Below are positions 56,321-64,000 of a stretch of DNA of 64,000 bases, one piece after another. A program made the position numbers and the translations under genes. The notes beneath the pieces were generated by a model. The model was given only the letters and a program-made list of their open reading frames with translations, did not search any database and was not told the DNA's origin. How positions within the stretch are numbered: position 1 is the first letter of the stretch; each line of letters opens with the position of its first letter. The stretch lies in the NCBI GenBank assembly GCA_021234155.1, contig JAJEKV010000320.1, positions 124,001 through 188,000 on the forward strand, given 5' to 3'. Source of the DNA: Isoetes taiwanensis (lineage: Eukaryota > Streptophyta > Lycopodiopsida > Isoetales > Isoetaceae).

Positions 56321-56363
56321 TCTCAAACCAATTTTGTCCATCAAATTTGGCCTTCGTCTAGCC

Positions 56364-56612
56364 ATGTGGTCTCATTTTGGTCCTGAACGTGATTCCATCA
56401 CCTGCAAGATAAATCACGAAAACTTCAAGCAGTGCCGCGAGCGAGAGATACCCATGGAAGACTGGATGACCACAGTCGCTCTAAATCCTCGCCATTATCC
56501 TGATCCCTTCGATGTTATCATCCATATAATATGGAATAGAGAGCATCAAATGTACATGATAGAGAAGATCGTTGGGGTGCCCGGTGAAAATGACTCAAAA
56601 GAATCCCCCTAA
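56364..56612 (+). CDS. Small accessory protein family member B
   Basis: 82 residues from ATG 56364 (MWSHFGPERDSITCKINHEN...); the frame is open further upstream but without an ATG. Family pattern: C.I....F..C....IPMEDWM, then FDVIIHIIWNREHQMYMIEKI, divided here by a short variable stretch. Compared with A the SLDPWL motif is PMEDWM, so the copies have diverged while staying open, which suggests selection. It is transcribed divergently from A. Confidence 0.7.
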   Translation: MWSHFGPERDSITCKINHENFKQCREREIPMEDWMTTVALNPRHYPDPFDVIIHIIWNREHQMYMIEKIVGVPGENDSKESP

Positions 56613-56716
56613 ATGAACGCTTGTCATCTTGTTGTAATCAGACTGTAATCATCTATGAGATAAAGTATTAGTACAACTTGTCTTCTATATGTGCAACTTG
56701 TCCAACATGTCCCGTG

Positions 56717-56805
56717 AAATTGGGCGCCCGCCCACTTTGCCCTAGAATGGTTCCCCTTGAATGTGCATAGTGAATGGTACGCGAAATTGGGCGCCCGCCC
56801 AATTT
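56717..56805. repeat. Two copies of the 22-bp inverted repeat
   Basis: At 56717-56738 and 56784-56805, between genes B and C and upstream of the TATA box of C. The second is a perfect AAATTGGGCG-CC-CGCCCAATTT. Confidence 0.95.
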
Positions 56806-56895
56806 CAAGGGTGGTCGCATCTGTATACCGAGTATACCGGTCAATTTGGCGCTTAGAATGTATGCCAATAATTGACATCAATAATTTTTCACCAC

Positions 56896-56902
56896 TATAA
56901 AA
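56896..56902 (+). promoter_or_regulatory. TATA box of small gene C
   Basis: TATAAAA only 25 bp upstream of ATG 56927, so the transcript must start at or next to the start codon. Confidence 0.65.
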
Positions 56903-56926
56903 GCAGCTCCACTGCATTCATCTCTC

Positions 56927-57133
56927 ATGGCTTCCTTGCCGGATCGTCCGGAGAACATCCGATCCTTCAAGTGCTACTTGAGCTACAACGATATTAACCA
57001 GTGCTATATGAATGGTGTTAGTCTTGATCCATGGCTCGGTCAAAGCGGATGGACTGCGAAAGTGCTTGCGCGAAAGCTCTTTCGTGTTGTGGTCCACTTG
57101 TTGGCTTCCCCGATCAGCCAGATCTTTGAGTGA
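56927..57133 (+). CDS. Small accessory protein family member C (probably truncated)
   Basis: 68 residues (MASLPDRPENIRSFKCYLSY...). Family pattern: 'FKCYLSYNDINQCYMNGVSL' then 'DPWL', then 'FRVVVHLL'. After this the 'W..E.....I..I' end is missing and the frame stops early, probably after a frameshift near 57100. The promoter is intact. Confidence 0.6.
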   Translation: MASLPDRPENIRSFKCYLSYNDINQCYMNGVSLDPWLGQSGWTAKVLARKLFRVVVHLLASPISQIFE

Positions 57134-57650
57134 ATGGCATCGCCTTGGCGGCGTTGACGACGAGTGAATCGTTGTAGACTCATCAGACACGACAAGGATA
57201 TAATAATGATGTAAGGATGTAATAAGCATAGTCAATATTATATAATGTAACGATGCACGAGTAATTCCCGAGGGGTGCGCTCTTTGATCTCCATTTTACG
57301 CACCTCCACTTCACTTCACGTTTGATGGCGTTTCCTCGCTAGTAAATTGGGCCCAATTTACGCCGAGGATAGCGAAAGGTCTCCGATTAACAAACAACAA
57401 GATTGGTCGTGAAATAAATTAAATTAAAGGTTTTAGTTTCAGCGGGTAACCAAATTGGGTAGCCCAATTTGGTTAGGAAAGTAAACTAGAGAATTTTAAG
57501 ACAAGGAAATGAGGGCAACATTATCATTTCAAAAAAGAAGTAATTACAAATGTTCATAACATATTTCCCATATTTTGAAATCATAAATCGCTTCATTCGC
57601 TGGAGGCACCTCTTCCGAATGATCCTTTGGGTTCTTCATCTTTGGGCGGA
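57134..57650. other. Noncoding gap with two short palindromes
   Basis: Contains shorter forms of the inverted repeat: AAATTGGGCCCAATTT at 57354-57369 and AAATTGGG-TAG-CCCAATTT at 57452-57470. No gene is evident. Confidence 0.7.
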
Positions 57651-57904
57651 GGTCATTGTCTTTGCCTCTTTGATCTTTTTTCTATTCTTTGCCTAAAATC
57701 TTGACCCCCGGTTTCCTCATTCTCCTCATCCGCACTCGATTGTCTTCTCAGGTTCGCAACCTCTTCCTCTACATCTTCACTGTTCAATGTGTTGGGGACC
57801 ACATCCTCTCCATCCTGATTGTCCCCTTCCGTGTTTCCATGACAACGGCATGGACTCGGGATCCCTAGCAACCTCTTCCTCGAACTTTGAGGTCGCCTCA
57901 ATTA

Positions 57905-59361
57905 TGTCCTGAGTATTCAACAAAGGCCGTCCCCCGCCGGTGCGTTGATGTTCTCTTTTCTTCTCCTAAATAGTTCCAAATCCTGAGAGCCAAGGGCCGC
58001 TGCCTTTTTGAGCTCTATCTGAATCGAGCTCTTGTCCTGTCTCAGAATGGATTGCACTTCGTTTATGGTTGTAGAGGAGAACGGACAAGGTGTCTCAGGA
58101 GCAGGAAGCTGAGGCTGAGGAACATTTTTGGAAGTAGAGGGCTTTTTCTTTCCCTCTTTGATCTTTTGTAGTGCCCGAGCTCTTGATTTTTCTCGCCTAA
58201 CATGACATCGAAGTTCGAATATCTGCACAAGCTTAATTTCCAGCTTCGTCGCCTGTCTCAAAGACAATGTTTTATAGCCCTCGCGACACCGCAGCTTTCG
58301 GCTAAAAGCACCACCGGAAAAGAAGTCGAGAACAGTGCAACCTTCCAACATCAACTTCTGTACTAGATAGGTGCACGTCCTACTTTCCAACTGATTCTGC
58401 ACGAGTACTCCTCCCCCACCTGCTGCACCCTTGTCGCACCAAGGACGATACAGCCAATAAGCTGCAGGGAAAACAAATGTTAGAAACATTCATAGTCAAC
58501 AACAAAATTGGGCGGGCGCCCAATTTGAAATGCATACCTGCTGCACACTCATGGTGGTCGCAAATTCTTTTCGATGTCCTGTTTTTCTCGCAAATGCTTG
58601 GGAAACTTAGCATATTGCTTAGGATGGTCGGAATTGGCGAAGCAAATATTTATTTCCTGTACAGATGGCGGAGCCGCTGCGTCTCTGGCAACATACATTA
58701 GCAGGACAAGACATTGCAACTCTCGAACTCTAGAGGTAGAAGCAGTTCTGGCCGGGGTCCCCGTAGGAATCAACCCAAACACAGCTGCCACCGTCTATTG
58801 TCTTTATGGCGGATAGGCACTCATTGAGGCGGTCCGGCGTAATAAATATAGCTATCCAGTAAAGCTGCTGGTCCGTCATCGTGCTAAGCTGGTCAAGGAA
58901 TTTTTCATAATCTTCCTTTGGCCATTTCTTTGTATATCTGAAGTCGCATCCAATGAAGCGGGCAGAAGTGTTCACCACGTCCACGCACAAACCTCGCGGA
59001 CTACGTGGAAACACTTGAACGGTTTGCCACCCTCCTCACCTGGCCCAAGAAGATATTCGTCTACTTTGCTGTAGAGGGACTCCGGAAAGCTTTCCTTCTC
59101 CATCTCTTTGCGTCCTTCTGCCCATCCACTGATACTACTCGCGAACATAAGCATCAGATTCTCTGTGAATATGGGATGAGCTAGCCTCAAGGCAGCCATG
59201 TCTTGAAAAGGAAGTTTCTTCACTTCCTTCATGTATCTGACAAGGGCCCGCTCCATTGTTCCAATCTTCTTCAGCTCTAAGGCTCTGACTTTCATGGTAC
59301 GTCTCCCAGTATAATCCTTGCTTCCCTTCAGGAATGTGGTGCCATCCTTGATCTCCTTCAT
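57905..59361 (-). other. Methyltransferase-like region of the long gene
   Basis: Segments read 'ARFIGCDFRYTKKWPKEDYE' and 'LYWIAIFITPDRLNECLSAI' (58730-58960), then 'ELQCLVLLMYVARDAA' and 'ICFANSDHPKQYAKF'. After an intron come 'AYWLYRPWCDKGAAGGGG' and 'LVQKLMLEGCTVLDFFSGG'. The last block resembles the 'L...LI...G..VLDPF.GSG' SAM-binding motif of beta-class N6/N4 DNA methyltransferases, in which the catalytic motif comes first. A clear DPPY/NPPY is not seen, so the assignment is tentative. Confidence 0.35.
58461..58537 (-). other. 77-bp intron containing a palindrome
   Basis: The minus strand shows donor CAG/GTATGC (58538/58537) and acceptor TTTCCCTGCAG (ending 58461). Splicing joins 'ICDHHECAA' to 'AYWLYRPW' in frame. 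The intron contains the 22-bp inverted repeat at 58505-58526, with GG as spacer. Confidence 0.65.
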
Positions 59362-59574
59362 CAGCCTTTGCAGATCTAGAGGATGCGATGCATGGACTTT
59401 AATGGGCGACAGGAATTGTTGGTGAAAAGTCTAAGCCTATCTTTCACTTCAATTCTTTCTCCCTTCTCATCCTTCAACCGGTCTTCGTAAAATAACTGGG
59501 CAACTTCGGTGCACATTGACCACGATTCGTTATCAAGATATACAAAGTAGTCGTAGTCACGCATAGTTGACTTT

Positions 59575-59898
59575 TTAATTGTTTGCGGTACGACAACTTT
59601 CCAACTCGGGATGACAATGAGGGCATTAGATAAGGCCCATATACATCATCTTAATTTGCGTGCACTAGTAGTCCCAAATTGATGCTACCAATTCGCACTC
59701 CATCCGACATCGGCGAAAACCGGGGCCCAATTTCCCTAAACGGGTCCCAAATAGGGCGGGCGCCCAATTTGCACTCGTTCAGGGAAATTGGGCGCCTGCC
59801 CACTTTGAAGCAGTGTCAAGCACCGAAATTGGGCGGCTCAATTTGGCAATCGATGGATAGTAACTAATCGCCAAAAATAATGGTGGTAGTGCACTCAC
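59575..59898 (-). other. Probable intron with three palindrome copies
   Basis: A good minus-strand donor (TTAC/GTGAGT, 59898) ends the 'GHSVGGAYY' segment. The next coding segment starts with 'MRDYDYFVYL' at 59564; the acceptor is not certain. The gap holds inverted-repeat copies at 59749-59770, 59785-59806 and 59826-59844. Confidence 0.45.
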
Positions 59899-61236
59899 GT
59901 AATAAGCTCCACCGACGGAGTGCCCACGCTTGCCCTTCTTAGGAATGCCCATGCCCATCGTTTCAAGTCGCTGAATTTCTTCGAAGAATACTTCTTCGTG
60001 TATAGTCTTCTTTGTTATGTCATTATTCTCTGGCCGACAATTTAACGTATTTCGACAGCCGTGAGATTTCCCCGCCAGAAATTTCCTTTTGGCATAGAAA
60101 AGAATATCGGGCTTCGCCAAGTGCTTCCTTTCAGAGGCCATGTCGAGCTTGTGTGACAGCGGTTGAGCAACCGTGGTCGTATGGTTGCCATTTACAATCC
60201 AAAAATTCTACATTTTGCGTGTCCTCCGCCTTCTTCCACTTAATTGCTCGCCTGTCTCGGTGGATCGAACGACACGATATCGCCAAGATGGGAGGGTGCA
60301 TCATCGATGGTCGATAAACGATTCGTAGAGAGTGTCCAAGTGCTCGACTTATGACCCTACAAGTCATATTGCAGGGGCTTTATGCATCTTGAACACATCG
60401 ACTTCAATCTCGGGCCCACCGGAGGAGGGTAGATTCTCTCCCCGTGCTTGATGCTTGCAATGGCGCCTCAGGACAACTCATGTTCGCTTCTCAGTGACGC
60501 CGCCACCAGATTGAGTGAACTTCACGATCGGCCGGGCTAGTCTCACGTTCTTCGATGAAGAAGCGATAAAGACTCCTCTCCCGAACTATTTGGGCTCGTG
60601 GTGAGATGTCCCACTTGCGCCTCTTGGACGGACGGGCCTAAATGTTTTCCGCGCTTTAGAGGGTTCCTCTTGACGACCGGGTCCTCTTCTCGCGACTCAC
60701 CGGGCTTAACCTTTGTTGTGTTCTCGACATGTTTCCCAATACAAGTTTAGGGGCATCTTTACGGGGAATAGTCAGAAGTGTGTGTCCTCGCCTTCTTGTT
60801 CTTTGTCTTTCGGTCTCCATGGGCTGGCGCCGCTTATCTGTTGTGTCACTCTTCTTGTATCTAGACTTAAGCCACTTAGTATCGTGATAATTTTAGGTTG
60901 GTTTTTGCCTTGATACTCGCGTGAGCAGTGCTTTCGATTGCTTTGCTTTGTGTTCTAATATCCACCGCCCGACGACAAAATAGTAGCCATCCAAGATATC
61001 AGTTCTTGATTTGATGCCCGAGTGCTCTAAACTTTCATATGAGTCTAGCGCCCATCCTCTATGAGCGCAAGATTGTGGGCTTTCCTTTATACTTGCGTTC
61101 ATCATACATGGCTCGTAGCTAGAAAGTGGAACCTTATAACGGACGAAAGCCCGATCTACGGCGTCTTCAACATCGATGAGGAAGTCATGATTGTTCTCGG
61201 CGAGACCTCCATGTCGATGACGATACCCGCCGAAGT

Positions 61237-61485
61237 TCATTTTTCCGCCCCTTTCTTGCCAAAGAAAAGCAAAAGATCCTTGAGGTGGTTTGTCTGGGAC
61301 CCAGGATGAATATTCCCTATCTCTATGCACCAGTACCATTTCTCAGCAACTGTCAAAACTTCATTGGGCACTACCTGGATGCCAGCAAACAGATCTTTCT
61401 CTTCTTCTGTTCTTGCATCCTCTCTTGCAATAGCCTCTTTGGGTGCGGGACCAGGAACCCGAGCAGTCTGCTTTGTTCGCGCCAT
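61237..61485 (-). CDS. H3-tail-like N-terminal exon
   Basis: From ATG 61485 the protein reads MARTKQTARVPGPAPKEAIA and continues for 82 codons. Residues 1-9 are identical to histone H3 (MARTKQTAR); Val replaces Lys9. The rest (EDARTEEEKDLFAGIQ, WYWCIEIGNIHPGSQ) has no similarity to H3, so this is not a histone pseudogene. Removal of Met would expose A-R-T-K as in H3. The frame continues into 'MNFGGYRHRHGG' after a one-base shift at an A-run near 61240. Upstream lies a dense palindrome array (61564-61904) in promoter position. Confidence 0.65.
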   Translation of the reverse strand: MARTKQTARVPGPAPKEAIAREDARTEEEKDLFAGIQVVPNEVLTVAEKWYWCIEIGNIHPGSQTNHLKDLLLFFGKKGAEK

Positions 61486-61519
61486 AATAATTCCTGCAGA
61501 ACGGAAAGTAGTGTTAGAA

Positions 61520-61904
61520 CTTGCGAGACTTGGGGCTGAAGAGACGGTTGCATCATAGAGGCCAAATTGGGCGCCCGCCCAATTTACACCCGCTCAATTC
61601 ATGGTGAGACTTGGGGCTGAAGAGGCGGTTGCATCATAGAGGCCAAATTGGGCGCCCACCCAATTTGGCTGGATCCCTACGCACACCAAATTGGGCTGCC
61701 CAATTTTTACTCCCCGGCCAATTCATGGTGAGACTTGGGGCTCAAGAGACGGTTGCATCATAGAGGCCAAATTGGGCGCCCGCCCAATTTGGCCGGATCC
61801 CTACGCACACCAAATTGGGCGCCCGCCCAATTTACTCCTGCCCAAGTCTACCATCCAAGGAAGTCGTGGTGTCCTTAAGAGTAAATTGGGCGTCCGCCCA
61901 ATTT
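61520..61904. repeat. Promoter-position palindrome array with direct repeats
   Basis: Six inverted-repeat copies (61564-61585, 61645-61666, 61688-61706, 61769-61790, 61812-61833, 61883-61904) lie in 340 bp. Most sit in three direct repeats beginning 'GAGACTTGGGGCTGAAGAG' (near 61527, 61607 and 61728). They lie 80-420 bp upstream of ATG 61485. Confidence 0.9.
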
Positions 61905-62925
61905 GGTGTTGTGCAAAAAGAAAGCCCCTCAGGGAAGCAATTGGGTGCCCTATGAAGTTCTGCACACAGATATGCATTTGTGGGGACCAGTGAGGCATTT
62001 AGAAGAGGTTAATTTGTCAGCCACAGCCCAATTTCCTCAAAGCAAAAGTAGGATACCCCGAGGTTTATGATATGGCATACTCAATCAGGCAGACGCTCAA
62101 GTTTATATTAAGAAAGATAGTAGTCCAAATTTTACCTTTGCCTCCCCGTGGTGGGGCGAGATGCCATCAACTGCTAAGATTCCTTGGTGTACAGGGGTTC
62201 CCAGGCGATAGGACAATGAACAGAGGAAGGCGCCAACAGGATGGCGACAAGCGGCCGAGAAACACAAGGCGCCAAGTGCTCGATCCGAAGCCGACAGCTG
62301 GTTCGGGAGGGATGAGAATGACTTTCGTGGGTAAAAAATATGAAGGCGATAAAGGATAAGCGGAGCGTAAAAGCACCAAAGAAGCACGTAATTTTCTAAA
62401 ACCGCAATGAGGAGAATGAGGGGCTTTTAAAGGGTTATGGACCTTTCATGAGCGGAAGACAAGTGTCGTGCATGTGAGAGGTAGGCCTTTTCAAATAAAA
62501 ATGGACCGTTGATGGGTTCGAGTGTGAGGAATTAATTGTGGACCTTATTAATAAATGCACGGAGATTTTAAATTTCAAATCCGTCATTTAAAGCCCGCCC
62601 AAATTTAATTCGAGTCATGCACGTGTCGCACGTGTTTTAGGCGGGACCGGACATATTACTTCGAAATTAGGGGGGACATTTAACTTTCAAAATAGGGGGG
62701 AAATTAGATTCAAATTTTGGGGGGAATTTGTATTTAAATGTAAATGCGCTTCAAACCTATTGTTTTTCTGGCACTGCTCTGTTTGGCTACTATCTTTTCT
62801 TCAAGACGCAAATATCTTCATCGCTTCATACTCATGGCCACGAAATCTCCAAAGGTTTGTGCTGCTCCTCTGTTTTATTCGCCATAGCTCGATGTGTAAT
62901 TGCTGCAAATCTAATCTGAAGGGAT
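61905..62925. other. Noncoding region, G-run motifs
   Basis: No recognisable gene. Three runs of six G flanked by A/T ('attaggggggac', 'ataggggggaaa', 'ttttggggggaa') lie at 62668-62728. The basic plus-strand frame at 62072-62359 is unrecognised. Confidence 0.4.
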
Positions 62926-62929
62926 ATAA

Positions 62930-63075
62930 TCATTCACGCCTTTTCATTCGCGGCTGTCCATTCACACCTCTTCAAGCACGCCTGTTCATTCACACCTCTT
63001 CATTCACGCCTGTTCATTCACACCTCTTCATTCACGCCTTTTCGATGGCGCCTGTTGATTTACTCCTCATCATTC
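62930..63075 (+). repeat. Short tandem repeat 'ttcattcacacctc/ttcattcacgcctg'
   Basis: About seven imperfect 14-16-bp units alternating TTCATTCACACCTC and TTCATTCACGCCTG. Confidence 0.85.
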
Positions 63076-63409
63076 ACCGGGGTGGTAGTTCGGTCACATT
63101 TTTGAAGTTTGGACTTTGACATCTACTGTCACATTTACATAAACTCTAAGTTTCGATGCAGTCCTTCCTTTTTCTGAAATTGGTGTGCAGGAATTGTGTG
63201 CCTGCTGTTTTCTCCATGGTCGTTTGTTTGTCCCCAAGAACTATCCTGATAAGTCCACCCTTATCTGCAGTCAGGCCCTTCCAATGCTCGATTGTATTTG
63301 TTTTGGTAGCTCAATGGTAATTCCACTCAGGTGTGCAGTCCAACCCTCGTCCCTTCAATCAAAAGGGGTTCTTTTAGTGTCTATCTCGTTCAGTTTCATC
63401 TACACAAAG

Positions 63410-63790
63410 GGACAAATTGGGCGGCCGGTTGGGGAAACTGTATCTCAAGTTGTGCCTATTGTGCCTATTCAAGTTGCCACTCGATTGTGTTTTTTCTATG
63501 GAAAACTAAATTGGGCCGAAGTCTCCGCCTTCTTTACGGTTCTTCTACAATCACGACCAAATTGATGGTCCCGGTCATTCCTTTTTGTACATGACGAGAT
63601 AGGTGAAATTGGCCGGTTGGGGAAATCAGATCTCAAGTTGTGCCTATTGTGCCTATTCTCAAGTTGTCACTTTCGAATGTGTTTTTCTATGGTACTAAAT
63701 TAAATTGGGCCGAAGTCTCCTCGCTTCTTTACAATTCTTTACAATCACGACCAAATTGGGTGGCTTCAATTTGTCCGCAGTCATAGCTTA
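63410..63790 (+). repeat. ~160-bp tandem duplication
   Basis: 63410-63567 and 63603-63761 share 'TCAAGTTGTGCCTATTGTGC', 'ggccgaagtctcc' and 'acaatcacgaccaaattg', with small indels. Each starts and ends with AAATTGG half-sites of the palindrome family. Confidence 0.8.
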
Positions 63791-63872
63791 TTCAGAGCAA
63801 GAACCCTTATTTGTGCCCAGTGTGAGACTGCCTGCATCTATACTAACCTCATATAAGCGCCTCATTCGGTTC

Positions 63873-63894
63873 AAATTGGGCGGCCGCCCAATTT
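63873..63894. repeat. 22-bp inverted repeat, last copy
   Basis: AAATTGGGCG-GC-CGCCCAATTT, a perfect copy with GC as spacer. The array may continue beyond the window. Confidence 0.95.
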
Positions 63895-64000
63895 GCAACA
63901 AGGGGAATCTAATAACAAGAGGAATTTCATTGTCCGTCTACCCATTGAATGGCCTTCCCCCCATGTCCTTTGCATTGCTTTCTCGTCTTTCTTACTCGAT

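Larger units (their letters stand above)
57653..61485 (-). pseudogene. Long multi-exon gene: H3-tail-like start, methyltransferase-like end
   Basis: A chain of minus-strand coding segments runs from ATG 61485 to about 57653, with at least two plausible introns and several frame changes. In order: the H3-tail-like N-terminus (61485-61237); an unrecognised part with 'DFLIDVEDAVDRAFVRYKVP' and 'DILDGYYFVVGRWILEHKAK'; 'RLARPIVKFTQSGGGVTEKR' near 60530; 'YDYFVYLDNESWSMC'; a helical part with 'RALVRYMKEVKKLPFQDMAA'; the methyltransferase-like part; and a basic end 'RIEKRSKRQRQ' that could be a nuclear signal. It is probably a transposon gene. Whether the shifts are real decay or consensus errors is unclear. 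Confidence 0.5.

Noticed and set aside
56334-56363. Longer N-terminus for small gene B
   Set aside because: The frame is open but has no ATG before 56364, and the TATA box at 56311 fits the later start.
61237-61485. Histone H3 pseudogene
   Set aside because: Similarity ends at residue 9; no histone fold sequence follows in any frame.
55676-63894. CRISPR-like array of spaced repeats
   Set aside because: Spacing is irregular (tens of bases to over 1.9 kb), repeats are palindromic and vary, and the DNA is plant nuclear.
55676-63960. Endogenous giant-virus segment
   Set aside because: Short TATA-driven genes and dispersed palindromes would fit, but I see no capsid, polymerase or packaging gene, and the spliceosomal-type introns argue for a eukaryotic transposon.

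Overview
The window is nuclear DNA of a vascular plant with a large, transposon-rich genome. Supporting evidence is an intact SAUR auxin-response gene, decayed PPR genes, TATA-driven intron-sparse genes, and several nested Ty3/gypsy elements with plant-type primer sites and SINE/MITE debris. I cannot name the species; the SAUR and PPR wording would fit a fern or gymnosperm, but this is a weak inference. Almost all true host coding content lies in the first 16 kb; the rest is mobile DNA.

Layout: 0-4.5 kb is a duplicated SAUR cluster (one intact minus-strand gene, two plus-strand pseudogenes, repeated promoter units). 5-17.7 kb is AT-rich and holds foldback and TIR elements, three related PPR fragments, a SINE, a hAT-type MITE (9351-10175, 8-bp TSD), a LINE relic and a broken transposase-like gene on the minus strand. 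18-20.1 kb has LINE ORF1-like debris. 20.5-48.4 kb is a three-layer nest: an old Ty3/gypsy element (element 0) was split inside its RNase H by element 1 (21239-45447, TSD AGGTT on both sides), whose 3' LTR was then split by element 2 (31818-44938, minus strand, tRNA-iMet primer site). 48.4-55.6 kb has an LTR-like promoter, a tRNA-like SINE head, a foldback and a second hAT-type MITE (53101-53874, 8-bp TSD).

55.6-64 kb is the most unusual part. It carries more than fifteen copies of a ~22-bp inverted repeat (AAATTGGGCG, two bases, CGCCCAATTT) confined to noncoding DNA, three small paralogous TATA-driven genes (A, B, C), and a long broken minus-strand gene whose protein starts with nine residues identical to the histone H3 tail and ends in a methyltransferase-like region. 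A fourth candidate member of the small-protein family (D) lies antisense inside element 1. Element 2 also has an H3-tail-like N-terminus on its first ORF, a chromodomain-like integrase end, and four copies of a hairpin in its noncoding gaps. I infer a recurring transposon strategy of H3-tail mimicry plus repeated cis-elements plus small accessory proteins, possibly to evade or read host silencing.

Caution: differences between paired LTRs cluster as indels at CG-rich spots while AT-rich stretches are identical. Some frameshifts in the transposon part may therefore be consensus errors rather than real decay.
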